Positions 35,403 to 48,975 of a stretch of 64,000 nucleotides of DNA are shown here, one piece after another; positions within the stretch are counted from its first letter, which is position 1, and each line of letters starts with the position of its first letter. Under the pieces are notes generated by a model, which was not told the DNA's origin, did not search any database, and saw only the letters and a list, made by a program, of their open reading frames with translations. The stretch covers positions 310,001 to 374,000 of the forward strand of contig NZ_CANMJB010000001.1 of assembly GCF_947498175.1 (NCBI RefSeq), read 5' to 3'. The DNA comes from an uncultured Algimonas sp. (GTDB taxonomy: Bacteria > Pseudomonadota > Alphaproteobacteria > Caulobacterales > Maricaulaceae). The translations under genes were made by a program, and so were the position numbers.

Positions 35403-36205
35403 CGCAGACTGTCGAACGGCTCCCGCGCGTCGCAGAAAAAGGCGTCGTGGCCGTAGCGCGCCTCGGACAGCTCGATGTCCACCGCGGCGACGTAGGAAAA
35501 CGCACTGACCTGCGTGCCGTCCGCATGATAGTCGTCCACGAGTGCGGCGCTGATCTGGTCCGCCGGAACGCAGACCCAATCCACGATGTCGCGCAACTCG
35601 CCCCGCAGCGGCCCGTCCACGAACCAGCCGGAGCGCTCGCCGTGGGCATAGCGCCGTTCCGGTCGGTCGATATGGCCGAGATTGGCTTCGTAGACGGCAT
35701 GAACGGCCCGGACGGCGCGACCGGGCCTGCGGCACCAGTGGGACAGGCATGTCCGCGCGCCACCGTCGATATCATGCATCCCATAGAGGACTTCTGGAAG
35801 CCACGAGACCCAGAGCGCACGGTCGCGCAATCCGTGTTCGGCGCACAAGGCGTAGAGCTGCTCTTCGAAGCCTGCATCCTTGACGTCGATCAGGATCCGG
35901 CAGGTCCGGTTCCCGTGCGCGGCAATCGCTGCGAACAGCTCGGCCGCCACGGGCATGCGGGCGAACTCGCCGCCCAGCTCGTGCAGTCGCGCGGCGCGGA
36001 TGTCGCAGAGCCTGAGGAGCTCTCCGTCTTCCGTCAGGCTTGATTCGTCATGGGTGATGAGCGGCGTGCCGCACAGGCTCATGCGGATGTCGAATTCGAT
36101 CTGTTGCACGCCCGCATCCAAGGCGGCCGTCAGCCCGTCCATCGTGCTTTCATGGTCGGCGAAGCCGCGGAACCTGTGGGAGATGAGCTGATCGAACCGG
36201 GCCAT
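35399..36205 (-). CDS. glycerophosphodiester phosphodiesterase-like protein
   Basis: A 268-residue TIM-barrel protein. The first motif SHRFRGFADHESTMDGL and the QQIEFDIRMSLCG...LITHDESS segment match the HRG...ENT...ExD...HD catalytic layout of GDPD enzymes, and DVKDAGFEEQL gives the following Asp/Lys strand. The Glu-Asn-Thr is here Glu-Ser-Thr, and the HRG has two inserted residues (HRFRG), so the substrate may differ from glycerophosphodiesters. No signal peptide is seen, so it acts in the cytoplasm. It is convergent with yacG. Confidence 0.78.
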   Translation of the reverse strand: MARFDQLISHRFRGFADHESTMDGLTAALDAGVQQIEFDIRMSLCGTPLITHDESSLTEDGELLRLCDIRAARLHELGGEFARMPVAAELFAAIAAHGNRTCRILIDVKDAGFEEQLYALCAEHGLRDRALWVSWLPEVLYGMHDIDGGARTCLSHWCRRPGRAVRAVHAVYEANLGHIDRPERRYAHGERSGWFVDGPLRGELRDIVDWVCVPADQISAALVDDYHADGTQVSAFSYVAAVDIELSEARYGHDAFFCDAREPFDSLR

Positions 36206-36255
36206 GATCGGGACAGGCTAGCGGATCGCGGCAGTCAGGGAAACAGGAAGGGGAA

Positions 36256-36331
36256 TGGTGCCCGAACCTGGATTTGAACCAGGGACACACGGATTTTCAA
36301 TCCGTTGCTCTACCAACTGAGCTATTCGGGC
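36256..36331 (-). tRNA. tRNA-Phe (GAA anticodon)
   Basis: From 36331 on the minus strand the acceptor GCCCGAA pairs with TTCGGGC. The D-arm is GCTCAGTTGGTAGAGC, the anticodon arm ACGGA-TTGAAAA-TCCGT puts GAA in the loop, and the T-arm contains GGTTCAAATCC. CCA is encoded at 36258-36256. This tRNA after yacG is common in alphaproteobacteria. Confidence 0.96.
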
Positions 36332-36407
36332 CCATCCATCATGGACGCGCGTCTATAGGGAGGCCGATCCGGCCTGTCCACCGCGTTTCGCCGTCGAATG
36401 ACCGCCT

Positions 36408-37730
36408 TTATCCGAGGTGTATTTCACCGTTCGGATAGCGCGTCAGAGGCGGCCGCTGCGAGGCGATGAGGTAGCCAAGCGTGAGCGGGCCGAGCCGTCC
36501 CAGGAACATCAGGATCATCACGGTCGTCCGGCCCGTCTGGTCCAGATCGCCGGTGATGCCACGCGACAGGCCGACGGTGCCGAGGGCGGACGTCGCCTCG
36601 AACATCGTGTCGATCATGTCGGTCGTCTGCGTCGCCAGCAGGACGAAGGTCGTCACGCACATGACGAGACCGGCGATGATGCCCAGCGTCATCGCCTTGT
36701 GGACCTGGCGCCTGTCCACCGAGGTTCTGAAGATGCGGATGTGGCGTGTTTGCCGGAAATAGGCGACGGCGGCGAGCAACAGCACGATGATGGTCGTGAC
36801 CTTGATGCCGCCCGCCGTCGACCCGGTCCCGCCGCCAATGGTCATCAGGATCATCGTCATCCAGGTCGTGGCGTCTTCCAGGGACGCCGTATCGACGGCG
36901 GCGAAACCGGCCGTGCGGGGCGTCACGCTCTGGAAGAAAGCCAGCCCGAACATTTCCAGCCCGCTCGCCGTCTGGCCCAAAGTCTGCGGATTGTCGCGTT
37001 CCAGCAGGATGAAAAGAGCGACAGGCACGACGATCAGCACGGCTGTGCCGACGAGCATCAGTCGCGTATGCAGGTTCAGCCGCGCCCACCGCCAACCATG
37101 CCGCAAATCGGCATAGACGATGAAACCCAGCGAGGAGAGCACGAAGGTGATGGAGACGGTCAGCAACACGAACGGATCGGTCGCGAAATCCTTCAGGCTG
37201 TTGCCGAACAGATCGAACCCGGCATGATTGAAGGCGGACACGGCATGGAACACCGCCATCCACAGCCCGTCGCGCCAGCCCATTTCCGGAATCCACAGCC
37301 AGGCCAGGATAGCGGCGCAGAGCGCCTGTCCGACCATGACGATCTTCACGATGCGGGTGATCAGCTTGAGGATGCGTGTGCGCTTTCCGGCGCCGATCTC
37401 GCTGTGCATCAGCGTCAACCGTTCCACCCCGACCGTCATGCCCAACGCCGAAAGCACGAAAACGGTCAGCGTGATCAGACCGACTCCGCCGAACTGGATC
37501 AGCAGCAACAGGACGAACTCGCCCGCGAAGGTCAGCTCCGCGCCGACATCGATGACGGACAGTCCCGTCACGGTGACGGCCGATGTCGCGGTGAATGCGG
37601 CTTCGGACACGCTCAGCCCCGCATGGGAGCTGACCGGCAGCCAGAGCAGGAACGTCCCGAACGCAACGAAGGCCAGATAGGCGACCGCGATCTTCAGCGG
37701 GGTCGGCAGGCCGTCGAGCCATTCTCTCAC
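36408..37730 (-). CDS. TrkH/KtrB family potassium uptake channel subunit
   Basis: A 440-residue membrane protein with four pore-repeat selectivity segments: TATSAVTVTGLSV, AVSAFNHAGFDL, QSVTPRTAGFAAV and ATSALGTVGLSRG, each supplying the P-loop Gly, as in KtrB/TrkH. It forms a K+ or Na+/K+ transport pore in the inner membrane. The length is nearer KtrB than TrkH. The start is GTG 37730. The regulatory TrkA-like gene lies 11 bp upstream on the same strand, so the two form an operon. Confidence 0.93.
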   Translation of the reverse strand: MREWLDGLPTPLKIAVAYLAFVAFGTFLLWLPVSSHAGLSVSEAAFTATSAVTVTGLSVIDVGAELTFAGEFVLLLLIQFGGVGLITLTVFVLSALGMTVGVERLTLMHSEIGAGKRTRILKLITRIVKIVMVGQALCAAILAWLWIPEMGWRDGLWMAVFHAVSAFNHAGFDLFGNSLKDFATDPFVLLTVSITFVLSSLGFIVYADLRHGWRWARLNLHTRLMLVGTAVLIVVPVALFILLERDNPQTLGQTASGLEMFGLAFFQSVTPRTAGFAAVDTASLEDATTWMTMILMTIGGGTGSTAGGIKVTTIIVLLLAAVAYFRQTRHIRIFRTSVDRRQVHKAMTLGIIAGLVMCVTTFVLLATQTTDMIDTMFEATSALGTVGLSRGITGDLDQTGRTTVMILMFLGRLGPLTLGYLIASQRPPLTRYPNGEIHLG

Positions 37731-37741
37731 GGTTCAGGCCC

Positions 37742-38167
37742 TCACGATTCAGGCGAGGACAGGATGTCCTCGGCGGCCCGCTCTCCGGTTTCCATTTCCG
37801 GCATGATCACGCCGTCGACGCCGATCGATTCCAGGATCGCTTTCTGTGCGTGCGTCTGTGCCTTGGCGTAGATCCGTTCCGCGCCAAGTTTCTTGGCGGT
37901 ATAAGTCCCGAGCAGGCAGGCCTGCACGTCGGAGCCGATGGCGATGACGACGATGTCCTGATCGTCGATGGCGCATTCGCGCAAGGCGCGCTCATCCGTG
38001 GCGTCGGCCCGGATCGTATTGTCCAATTCGGCGTGGAACCGGTCCACCAGGTGCTGGCTGGTGTCGATGCCCAGGACGCGCGCGCCTTTCTCGGTCAGGG
38101 ACCGGGCCAGCGCGATACCGAAGGTTCCGAGGCCGATGACGGCCACGCTGCTTTTGGATGTGAACAT
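37742..38167 (-). CDS. TrkA/KtrA-type regulatory subunit, RCK_N domain only (short)
   Basis: A 141-residue protein from ATG 38167: VAVIGLGTFGIALARSL is the nucleotide loop of a Rossmann RCK domain, followed by VLGIDTSQHLVD, RADATDERALREC and VVIAIGSD. It ends shortly after VIMPEMETGERAAEDIL, where typical KtrA proteins of about 215-225 residues continue into a TrkA_C ligand domain. The stop is clean and the downstream pore gene follows in 11 bp, so it looks like a genuine short form. It should gate the TrkH-like channel in response to adenine nucleotides. Confidence 0.85.
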   Translation of the reverse strand: MFTSKSSVAVIGLGTFGIALARSLTEKGARVLGIDTSQHLVDRFHAELDNTIRADATDERALRECAIDDQDIVVIAIGSDVQACLLGTYTAKKLGAERIYAKAQTHAQKAILESIGVDGVIMPEMETGERAAEDILSSPES

Positions 38168-38371
38168 GAGGTCTCCAGTATCTTCCCGCTCATAGGACGA
38201 CTCACTTGGCTCTGTGTTCCTAAATTTTAACAGCGGTTGCCTTTGCGTCGTCTTTGGCCGGCCCGTTTGGGCGGACTGGCCAGAGCCGTGTGCGGCGCTG
38301 GTCTCCCGCTCGTCCACAAACTCCGGTCATGCCGGGTTAACGCCGCCGTCTTTTCATGGCAGGGGGCGCAA

Positions 38372-40362
<1,991 letters not shown>

Positions 40363-40366
<4 letters not shown>

Positions 40367-40788
40367 AGGAGTTGCCGGGAGATGTCTTCGTGACGGGCCA
40401 GCTCATGCCGGCCCAGCTGCAGGCGCTGGCCGAGCAGGGCGTGATGAGCTTCATCAACAACCGGCCCGACCAGGAAGCGCCCTTGCAGCCCATGTCCGAT
40501 GAGTTGGAGCAGGCCGCCATGGCCGCGTCGCTCGACTATTTCCACATTCCGATGGCGGGAGGGCTGACGCCCGGCCTGATCGAAGCCTCGCTGAAGGCCT
40601 ACGAGACTGCGCCGCGACCCATCGTGACATTCTGCGCGTCGGGCATGCGCTCGGCCGCGCTGTGGGGTTTCGCCCATGTGGACCGGATGGGCGTGGACGC
40701 CGTCATGGATGCGCTGGCCGCGGCCGGGTACGATCTGGAGCGGATCCGCCGACCCTTGACCGACTTCGCCGGGCGGAGCGCGGACTGA
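40363..40788 (+). CDS. DUF442/TIGR01244 family (BLH-type) phosphatase-like protein
   Basis: A 141-residue protein from GTG 40363. It begins with VFVTGQLMPAQLQALAEQGV and FINNRPDQE, the DUF442 start, and its active-site-like loop is FCASGMRS (CX4R form of a dual-specificity-phosphatase fold). The family often stands alone or is fused to persulfide dioxygenase-like beta-lactamase folds and is linked to sulfur metabolism. Here it overlaps transketolase and precedes a SulP transporter by 37 bp, suggesting a sulfur or anion connection, which is inference. Confidence 0.8.
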
Positions 40789-40825
40789 CGCCCGGCGCCA
40801 CAGACGCGCCGATCGGCCCGCTGTC

Positions 40826-42574
40826 GTGAAAGGCCGGCTCAGATCCGCCGTCAAATCCCAATGGGGATGGATCGGCGACTATTCGGGTTCCATCTTCACG
40901 CGCGACCTCGTTGCGGCCATCGTCGTCACCATCCTGCTCGTGCCGCAATCGCTGGCCTATGCGATGCTGGCCGGCCTGCCGCCCAAAGTCGGGATCTACG
41001 CTTCGATAACGCCCTTGCTGGCTTACGCATTGCTGGGAAGTTCTCGCCAGCTCAGTGTCGGCCCCACGGCGGTGATCTCCCTGATGACGGCGAACACGAT
41101 CTCGGAACTGCCGGAAGAGCTACGCATCGTCGGCGCGGCCGCGCTGGCGCTTATGGTCGGATCCATGCTGATCGTCGCCGGCATCCTCAAAGCCGGTTTC
41201 CTGATGAACTTCGTCGCCCGACCGGTCGTTTCGGCCTACATCACCGGTGCGGCATTCCTAATCATTATCAGTCAGTTGCGGCACGTTCTTGGCGTGGATG
41301 GCGGCGGGCGGACGGCGCTGGCCATGGTCGAGAACCTCAGGGCGCAGATCGGCGACGTCACGGTGGTCGCGCTGCTCGTCGGTGCCGTCGCGCTGATGGC
41401 CTTCTACCTGGCGCGCAACAGCATTGCCTACAGGCTCGTCAGGGCCGGTGTGTCGAGCAATCTAGCCAAGATGGCGTCCCGGATGGCGCCGATCCTGATC
41501 ATCGCGGTCTTCATACTGGTCAGCTGGATGGTCTCGCTGGACCAGTATGGTCTCGCCGTGGTCGGCAAGGTGCCGGGCGGTCTGCCGCCTTTCCGCATTC
41601 CGATGATCGAGACCGACCTGATGCGCGCGCTGCTCATCCCCGCATCGGTCATCGCCATCGTGTCCTTCGTCGACAGCACCTCCACGTCGCAGGAACTGGC
41701 GGCGCGGCAGCGCGGATCGATCAACGGCAACCGGGAGCTGTTCGGGCTCGGCGCGGCGGATATCGCGTCCGGCCTGTCGGGCGGTTACCCCATCAACGGT
41801 TCCATGTCGCGCTCGGCGGTCAATGCCGCCGCCGGGGGCGAAACCCCGCTGTCGGGCGTCATGGTCGCCGGGATGATGGCGATAACGGCCTTGTTCCTGA
41901 CGCCTTTGTTGCAGCCTTTGCCGCTGGCCGTGCTCGCGGCGCTCATCATCATCGCCTGCCTCAGCCTGCTGGACTTCCGCTCCATCTGGCGGACCTGGGT
42001 CTATTCGCGCATGGACGGGCTCACTGCGATCGCCACCTTCCTGTCGGTCCTGCTGCTCGGCGTGCAATACGGCGTGCTCGCGGGCGTCGTGCTCGCCATG
42101 GCGCTGCACATCAAGACGACGGTCAATCCGCACATGCCGCTGGTCGGCCGCTTTCCGGGCACGGAACATTACCGCGACGCCGAACGCTTCGTGGTCGAGA
42201 CCAACGACCAGGTGAAGACGTTGCGGATCGACGAGAGCCTCTATTACGCCAATGCGCGGACGCTGGAAGACCGTGTCGCGCAAGTCGTGTCCACCCACCC
42301 GGAGCTGACCGACCTGATCCTGATGTGCACGGCGGTGAACCGGATCGACGCCTCCGCGCTCAGTTCGCTGGAGACGATCAACAACCGGTTGAAGTCGGCC
42401 GACATCCGGCTGCATTTCTCCGACATGCAGAGCCGGGTGCGCGAGCGCCTGTTCCGGTCCACATTCCTGGACCGGCTGACCGGCCAGATCTTCCTGTCCC
42501 AGCACGAGGCCATGGAAGCGTTGCAGCCCGGCCCGGACTGGTCTTTCCTGGACGACCATATCGACATTCACTGA
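40826..42574 (+). CDS. SulP/SLC26 family anion transporter with C-terminal STAS domain
   Basis: A 582-residue protein. The N-terminal transporter core has VPQSLAYAMLAGLPPKVGIYAS, the SLC26 signature, GPTAVISLM, and about 11-12 membrane spans up to residue 430. The C-terminal STAS domain (about 440-560) includes ALSSLETINNRL. It imports sulfate, bicarbonate or other anions; the substrate is not readable. The start is GTG 40826. It follows the DUF442 gene. Confidence 0.92.
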   Translation: MKGRLRSAVKSQWGWIGDYSGSIFTRDLVAAIVVTILLVPQSLAYAMLAGLPPKVGIYASITPLLAYALLGSSRQLSVGPTAVISLMTANTISELPEELRIVGAAALALMVGSMLIVAGILKAGFLMNFVARPVVSAYITGAAFLIIISQLRHVLGVDGGGRTALAMVENLRAQIGDVTVVALLVGAVALMAFYLARNSIAYRLVRAGVSSNLAKMASRMAPILIIAVFILVSWMVSLDQYGLAVVGKVPGGLPPFRIPMIETDLMRALLIPASVIAIVSFVDSTSTSQELAARQRGSINGNRELFGLGAADIASGLSGGYPINGSMSRSAVNAAAGGETPLSGVMVAGMMAITALFLTPLLQPLPLAVLAALIIIACLSLLDFRSIWRTWVYSRMDGLTAIATFLSVLLLGVQYGVLAGVVLAMALHIKTTVNPHMPLVGRFPGTEHYRDAERFVVETNDQVKTLRIDESLYYANARTLEDRVAQVVSTHPELTDLILMCTAVNRIDASALSSLETINNRLKSADIRLHFSDMQSRVRERLFRSTFLDRLTGQIFLSQHEAMEALQPGPDWSFLDDHIDIH

Positions 42575-42703
42575 GATTAAATCGATCGCTTGCGCGTCGG
42601 CGCGAGCCTGTCTAAGCGTATCGTCAAGCAAATCAGAAGGATGCCAGGCGGCGCGCGCTCTGCGGACCGCGCGACCCGGCAGCCGCGATGGAAAGAACAG
42701 GCC

Positions 42704-43851
42704 ATGCCGGACGACGAAAGGTCCGGCTCCGCGCCCGCGCAAGTTCCCGACGGAACAGCTGCGCCCGAGACGGCACGGAGACGGGCAAGGCGACGCAACA
42801 AACCCGCTCGCGACGGTCGCCGTCCGGGCGGCAGTCGCAGCCGCACCTTCGCCGCGATCGATCTGGGCACCAATAACTGCCGTCTGCTGATCGCACGCGA
42901 AACCCGTGACGGTTTCCGCGTCATCGACAGCTATTCCAAGGTCGTGAAGCTGGGCCAGGATCTGGCGCATACGGGCGAGCTGGCGCAAGACAGCATGGAC
43001 GCCGCCGTCGAGGCGCTTAAAGTCTGCGCACGCAAGATGAAGGCCAAGCAGGTCAAGCGCTGGCGCTGCGTCGCGACCGAAGCCTGCCGCCGGGCCTCGA
43101 ACGGTATGGACTTCCTCGACCGGGTGAAGTCCGAGTCCGGCATCTCGCTCGAAGTCATCTCGCCGCGGGTCGAGGCGCGGCTCGCCGTGATGGGATGCAT
43201 CAAGCTGATCGACAAGACCAAGGATGTCGCGCTCGTGATCGACATTGGCGGCGGCTCGACCGAATTGTCCTGGGTCGATGTGCGCAAATTGCGCGACGGG
43301 GAAACCCACAAGATCCATCGCCCGCCGATCAGCGCTTGGTGTTCGCTGCCGCTGGGCGTCGTCACCCTGTCCGACAATGTGCCGGAGCACGACGACCGCG
43401 AGCGCTGGTATGGCGACATGAAAGAGGCCGTGCGCCAGGCGATCCGCGACCAGAATTGCGATACCCGTTTCGTCCGCGCCTTCGAAGAGGGCCGGGGGCA
43501 TCTGGTCGGGACCAGCGGGACCATCACGTCTCTGGCCGGGATTCACCTGAAACTGCCCTACTATCAGCGCGACAAGGTGGACGGCCTCTGGCTGCGCTCG
43601 CACGATGCGGTGGCGGTCGCACGCGATATGGCCTCGCGCTCGCCCGAAGACCGCGCCAAGGAACCCTGCATCGGCTCGGACCGCGCGCGGATGTTGGTGG
43701 CCGGCTGCGCCATCATCGATGTCATCTGCGAGATGTGGCCGTCCAAGATGATCCGTGTGGCGGACCGCGGCCTGCGCGAAGGCATGTTGATCGGCCTGAT
43801 GGGTGCGAAGCCGTCGCCTCCCGCCCGGACGGAAATCCAGGATGCAGCCGA

Positions 43852-43855
<4 letters not shown>
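42704..43855 (+). CDS. Ppx/GppA family phosphatase (exopolyphosphatase/pppGpp phosphohydrolase-like)
   Basis: A 383-residue actin-fold protein with the phosphate loop FAAIDLGTNNCRLLIA and LVIDIGGGSTELSW, the two ATPase-core motifs of Ppx/GppA enzymes, and a GTSGTITSLAGI segment. The first 45 residues are Arg/Ala-rich and probably disordered. It may degrade polyphosphate or pppGpp. I start it at ATG 42704; the longer frame adds only low-complexity basic sequence. The TGA overlaps the rlmE gene (ATGA). Confidence 0.92.
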
Positions 43856-46102
<2,247 letters not shown>

Positions 46103-46115
46103 CGGGCGCAGACGC

Positions 46116-47390
46116 GTGAGGCTGGGCGGACGCATTTCGGCGGCGGAAGAGGTTCTGCAGGACATCCTGACGCGCCGCACCCCCGTGGCCATGGCTCTGC
46201 GCGACTGGGCGAAGGGTCACCGCTTCGCCGGATCGAAAGACCGGGCCGCCATCGGCAACATCGTCTATGATGCGCTGCGGCGTCGCAGCAGCTTCGCCTA
46301 CCGCATGGATGATGACAGCCCGCGCGCGCTGGCTTTTGCGGCGACCGTCTGGGGGTGCGGCGTGCCGGTGTCACAGCTCGATTTCGGCGAGGACCGACAT
46401 GCGCCGAGCGTGCTCTCGAAGGCCGAAACAGACCGCTTGCAAGGCCGCATCGATTTGAACGAGGCGCCGCTCTGGGTGCAAGCGGATGTGCCGGAATGGC
46501 TTTGGCCGGCTTTCGAGAACAACTTCACCGACGAAGCGGTTCTGGAAGGACAGGCGCTGGCACGGCGTCCGCCGCTCGACATGCGGGTCAACACGTTGAA
46601 GGCGAAGCGGGACCGGATCGAGACGGACGCCCGGCCGACGCCTTTGTCGCCCATCGGATTGCGGCATCCGCCGGTCGACGGGTTCGGCCGTCATCCGGAC
46701 GTCCAATCGACGCAGGACTATCAGCGCGGCAAGCTCGAGATCCAGGACGAAGGCAGCCAGCTCGTTAGCCTCCTCTGCGCGGCGCAGCCGGGCGACAAGG
46801 TTCTGGACTATTGCGCGGGCGGCGGGGGCAAGTCGCTCGCGATCGCTGCGGACATGGACAATCGCGGGGCGCTCCACGCCTATGACATCGACAAGCGCCG
46901 GCTGGCACCGACCTGGCAACGCGCGGACCGGGCCGGGGCGAGCATCATCGATGTCATCGCGCCGCCTGCCGAAGCTTTGCCGGCGCTGAAGGGCACCCTG
47001 GACCGCGTCTTGATCGATGCGCCTTGCACGGGCGTGGGGACGTGGCGGCGCAAGCCCGATGCTAAATGGCGCCTGACGGAAAACGCGCTGGAGCGCCGCC
47101 GCAAGGAACAGGTGACGGTGCTGGACCAAGGGTCTGCATTCGTTCGGCCCGGCGGTTTCCTGTTCTACGTCACCTGCTCGATGCTGGCCGAGGAGAACGA
47201 AGCGCAGGTCTATGCCTTCCTCGAACGCAATAAGGGGTTCGCGCTCCTGTCGGCTGGGGAAGTGTTCGAGGAACGTTTCGGCGCGGACGGCCCTAAACCC
47301 TGGTCCGAGGACGGGCTGACCCTGACCCTGACGCCCGCATCGACGGGCACGGACGGGTTCTTCTTTGCAGTGATGGAACGTCAGACATGA
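46116..47390 (+). CDS. RsmB/NOP-family RNA (cytosine-5)-methyltransferase
   Basis: A 424-residue protein from GTG 46116. The N-terminal part is NusB/RsmB-like. The SAM site is [15 protein letters not shown]. Motif IV is [12 protein letters not shown] with the proline-Cys pair and motif [12 protein letters not shown] supplies the second catalytic Cys. These enzymes form m5C in rRNA or tRNA. It lies between guaB and guaA (14 bp and 10 bp gaps), so it is co-transcribed with GMP synthesis genes. Confidence 0.9.
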   Translation: MRLGGRISAAEEVLQDILTRRTPVAMALRDWAKGHRFAGSKDRAAIGNIVYDALRRRSSFAYRMDDDSPRALAFAATVWGCGVPVSQLDFGEDRHAPSVLSKAETDRLQGRIDLNEAPLWVQADVPEWLWPAFENNFTDEAVLEGQALARRPPLDMRVNTLKAKRDRIETDARPTPLSPIGLRHPPVDGFGRHPDVQSTQDYQRGKLEIQDEGSQLVSLLCAAQPGDKVLDYCAGGGGKSLAIAADMDNRGALHAYDIDKRRLAPTWQRADRAGASIIDVIAPPAEALPALKGTLDRVLIDAPCTGVGTWRRKPDAKWRLTENALERRRKEQVTVLDQGSAFVRPGGFLFYVTCSMLAEENEAQVYAFLERNKGFALLSAGEVFEERFGADGPKPWSEDGLTLTLTPASTGTDGFFFAVMERQT

Positions 47391-47400
47391 GATTTTGGAC

Positions 47401-48972
47401 ATGACCGAGCAGCATGACGGGATCATCCAGCAGCATGAGCGGCTGCTGATCGTGGATTTCGGGTCGCAGGTGACGAAGCTGATCGCGCGGCGCGTTCGCG
47501 AGAGCGGTGTCTATTCCGAAATCCATCCGTTCAACAAGGTCGATGCAGCGTTTCTCACGGACTTCTCGCCCAAGGCCGTCATCCTGTCGGGCGGCCCGGC
47601 CAGCGTGGCGGATGCGGGCAGCCCGCGCGCGGACGCTGCAATCTTCGATCTTGGCGTGCCGGTGCTGGGCATTTGCTACGGCCAACAGGTGATGGCGGCG
47701 CAACTCGGCGGCGCAGTCGAGAAGTCCGACGAGCAGGAATTCGGACGGGCCTATCTGGAAAGCACCCAGGGCTCGCCCCTGTTCGACGGTCTCTCCGACC
47801 GGGAACAGGTCTGGATGAGCCATGGGGACCGGGTGAGCGACATGCCGGACGGGTTTGAAATCATAGCGAAAAGCCCCAATGCGCCTTTGGCGGCCATCGC
47901 GGATGAGTCCCGCCGTTTCTATGGCGTCCAGTTCCATCCGGAAGTGGTCCATACGGAAAACGGCGCGACGATCCTGCGGAACTTCACCCACGCGATTGCC
48001 GGTTTCGACGGTGACTGGACCATGGCCGCCTTCAAGGGCGAGATGATGCAGGCGATCCGCGATCAGGTCGGCGACGGCAAGGTCATTTGCGGCCTGTCCG
48101 GCGGTGTCGACAGCTCGGTCGCGGCCGTCCTGATCCACGAAGCGATCGGCGATCAGCTGACTTGCGTCTATGTCGATACCGGGATGATGCGAAAGGGCGA
48201 GAGCGATCAGGTCACCGAATTGTTCCGCGGCCATTACAACATTCCGCTGGTCCATGTGGATGCGAGCGAGGAGTTCCTCGGCAAGCTCGACGGCGTGTCC
48301 GACCCGGAACGCAAGCGCAAGATCATCGGCGGCACGTTCATCGACGTGTTCGAACGCGAAGCCGGGAAGATCGGCGGGGCTAAATTCCTGGCCCAAGGAA
48401 CGCTCTATCCCGACGTCATCGAGTCCGTGTCCTTCGACGGCGGGCCGTCGGTCACCATCAAGTCGCACCACAATGTCGGCGGGCTGCCGGAACGCATGGA
48501 TCTAGAACTGGTCGAACCGCTGCGCGAACTGTTCAAGGACGAGGTCAGAGCGCTCGGACGCGAGCTGGGGCTACACAAGGACTTCGTCGAACGCCATCCA
48601 TTCCCCGGGCCGGGCCTCGCCATCCGTTGTCCGGGCGAGATCACGGCTGCCCGACTCGACATCCTTCGCGAAGCCGATGCGGTCTATCTCGACCAGATCC
48701 GGAAACACGGGCTTTACAACGACATATGGCAGGCTTTTGCCGTACTTCTGCCCGTGCAGACCGTTGGCGTGATGGGCGACAGCCGGACCTACGACTATGT
48801 GCTGGCCCTGCGCGCCGTGACGTCGACGGACGGCATGACGGCGGACTATTACCCTTACAGCCACGACTTCCTAGGCGAGACCGCGACGCGGATTATCAAC
48901 GAGGTGAGGGGCGTGAACCGGGTCGTCTACGACGTCACGTCCAAGCCGCCCGGCACGATCGAGTGGGAATAG
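47401..48972 (+). CDS. guaA: GMP synthase (glutamine-hydrolysing)
   Basis: A 523-residue two-domain enzyme. The class I amidotransferase domain has LGICYGQQ with the nucleophilic Cys and VQFHPEV with His and Glu. The PP-loop is [12 protein letters not shown], and the C-terminal dimerisation part ends [17 protein letters not shown], the standard GuaA terminus. It aminates XMP to GMP. Start ATG 47401; a TTG two codons upstream is less likely. It ends 3 bp before the convergent helicase gene's stop. Confidence 0.98.
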   Translation: MTEQHDGIIQQHERLLIVDFGSQVTKLIARRVRESGVYSEIHPFNKVDAAFLTDFSPKAVILSGGPASVADAGSPRADAAIFDLGVPVLGICYGQQVMAAQLGGAVEKSDEQEFGRAYLESTQGSPLFDGLSDREQVWMSHGDRVSDMPDGFEIIAKSPNAPLAAIADESRRFYGVQFHPEVVHTENGATILRNFTHAIAGFDGDWTMAAFKGEMMQAIRDQVGDGKVICGLSGGVDSSVAAVLIHEAIGDQLTCVYVDTGMMRKGESDQVTELFRGHYNIPLVHVDASEEFLGKLDGVSDPERKRKIIGGTFIDVFEREAGKIGGAKFLAQGTLYPDVIESVSFDGGPSVTIKSHHNVGGLPERMDLELVEPLRELFKDEVRALGRELGLHKDFVERHPFPGPGLAIRCPGEITAARLDILREADAVYLDQIRKHGLYNDIWQAFAVLLPVQTVGVMGDSRTYDYVLALRAVTSTDGMTADYYPYSHDFLGETATRIINEVRGVNRVVYDVTSKPPGTIEWE

Positions 48973-48975
48973 CGC

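Noticed and set aside
41462-43603. 713-codon open frame on the minus strand
   Set aside because: Antisense to the SulP and Ppx/GppA genes; composition typical of a GC shadow frame.
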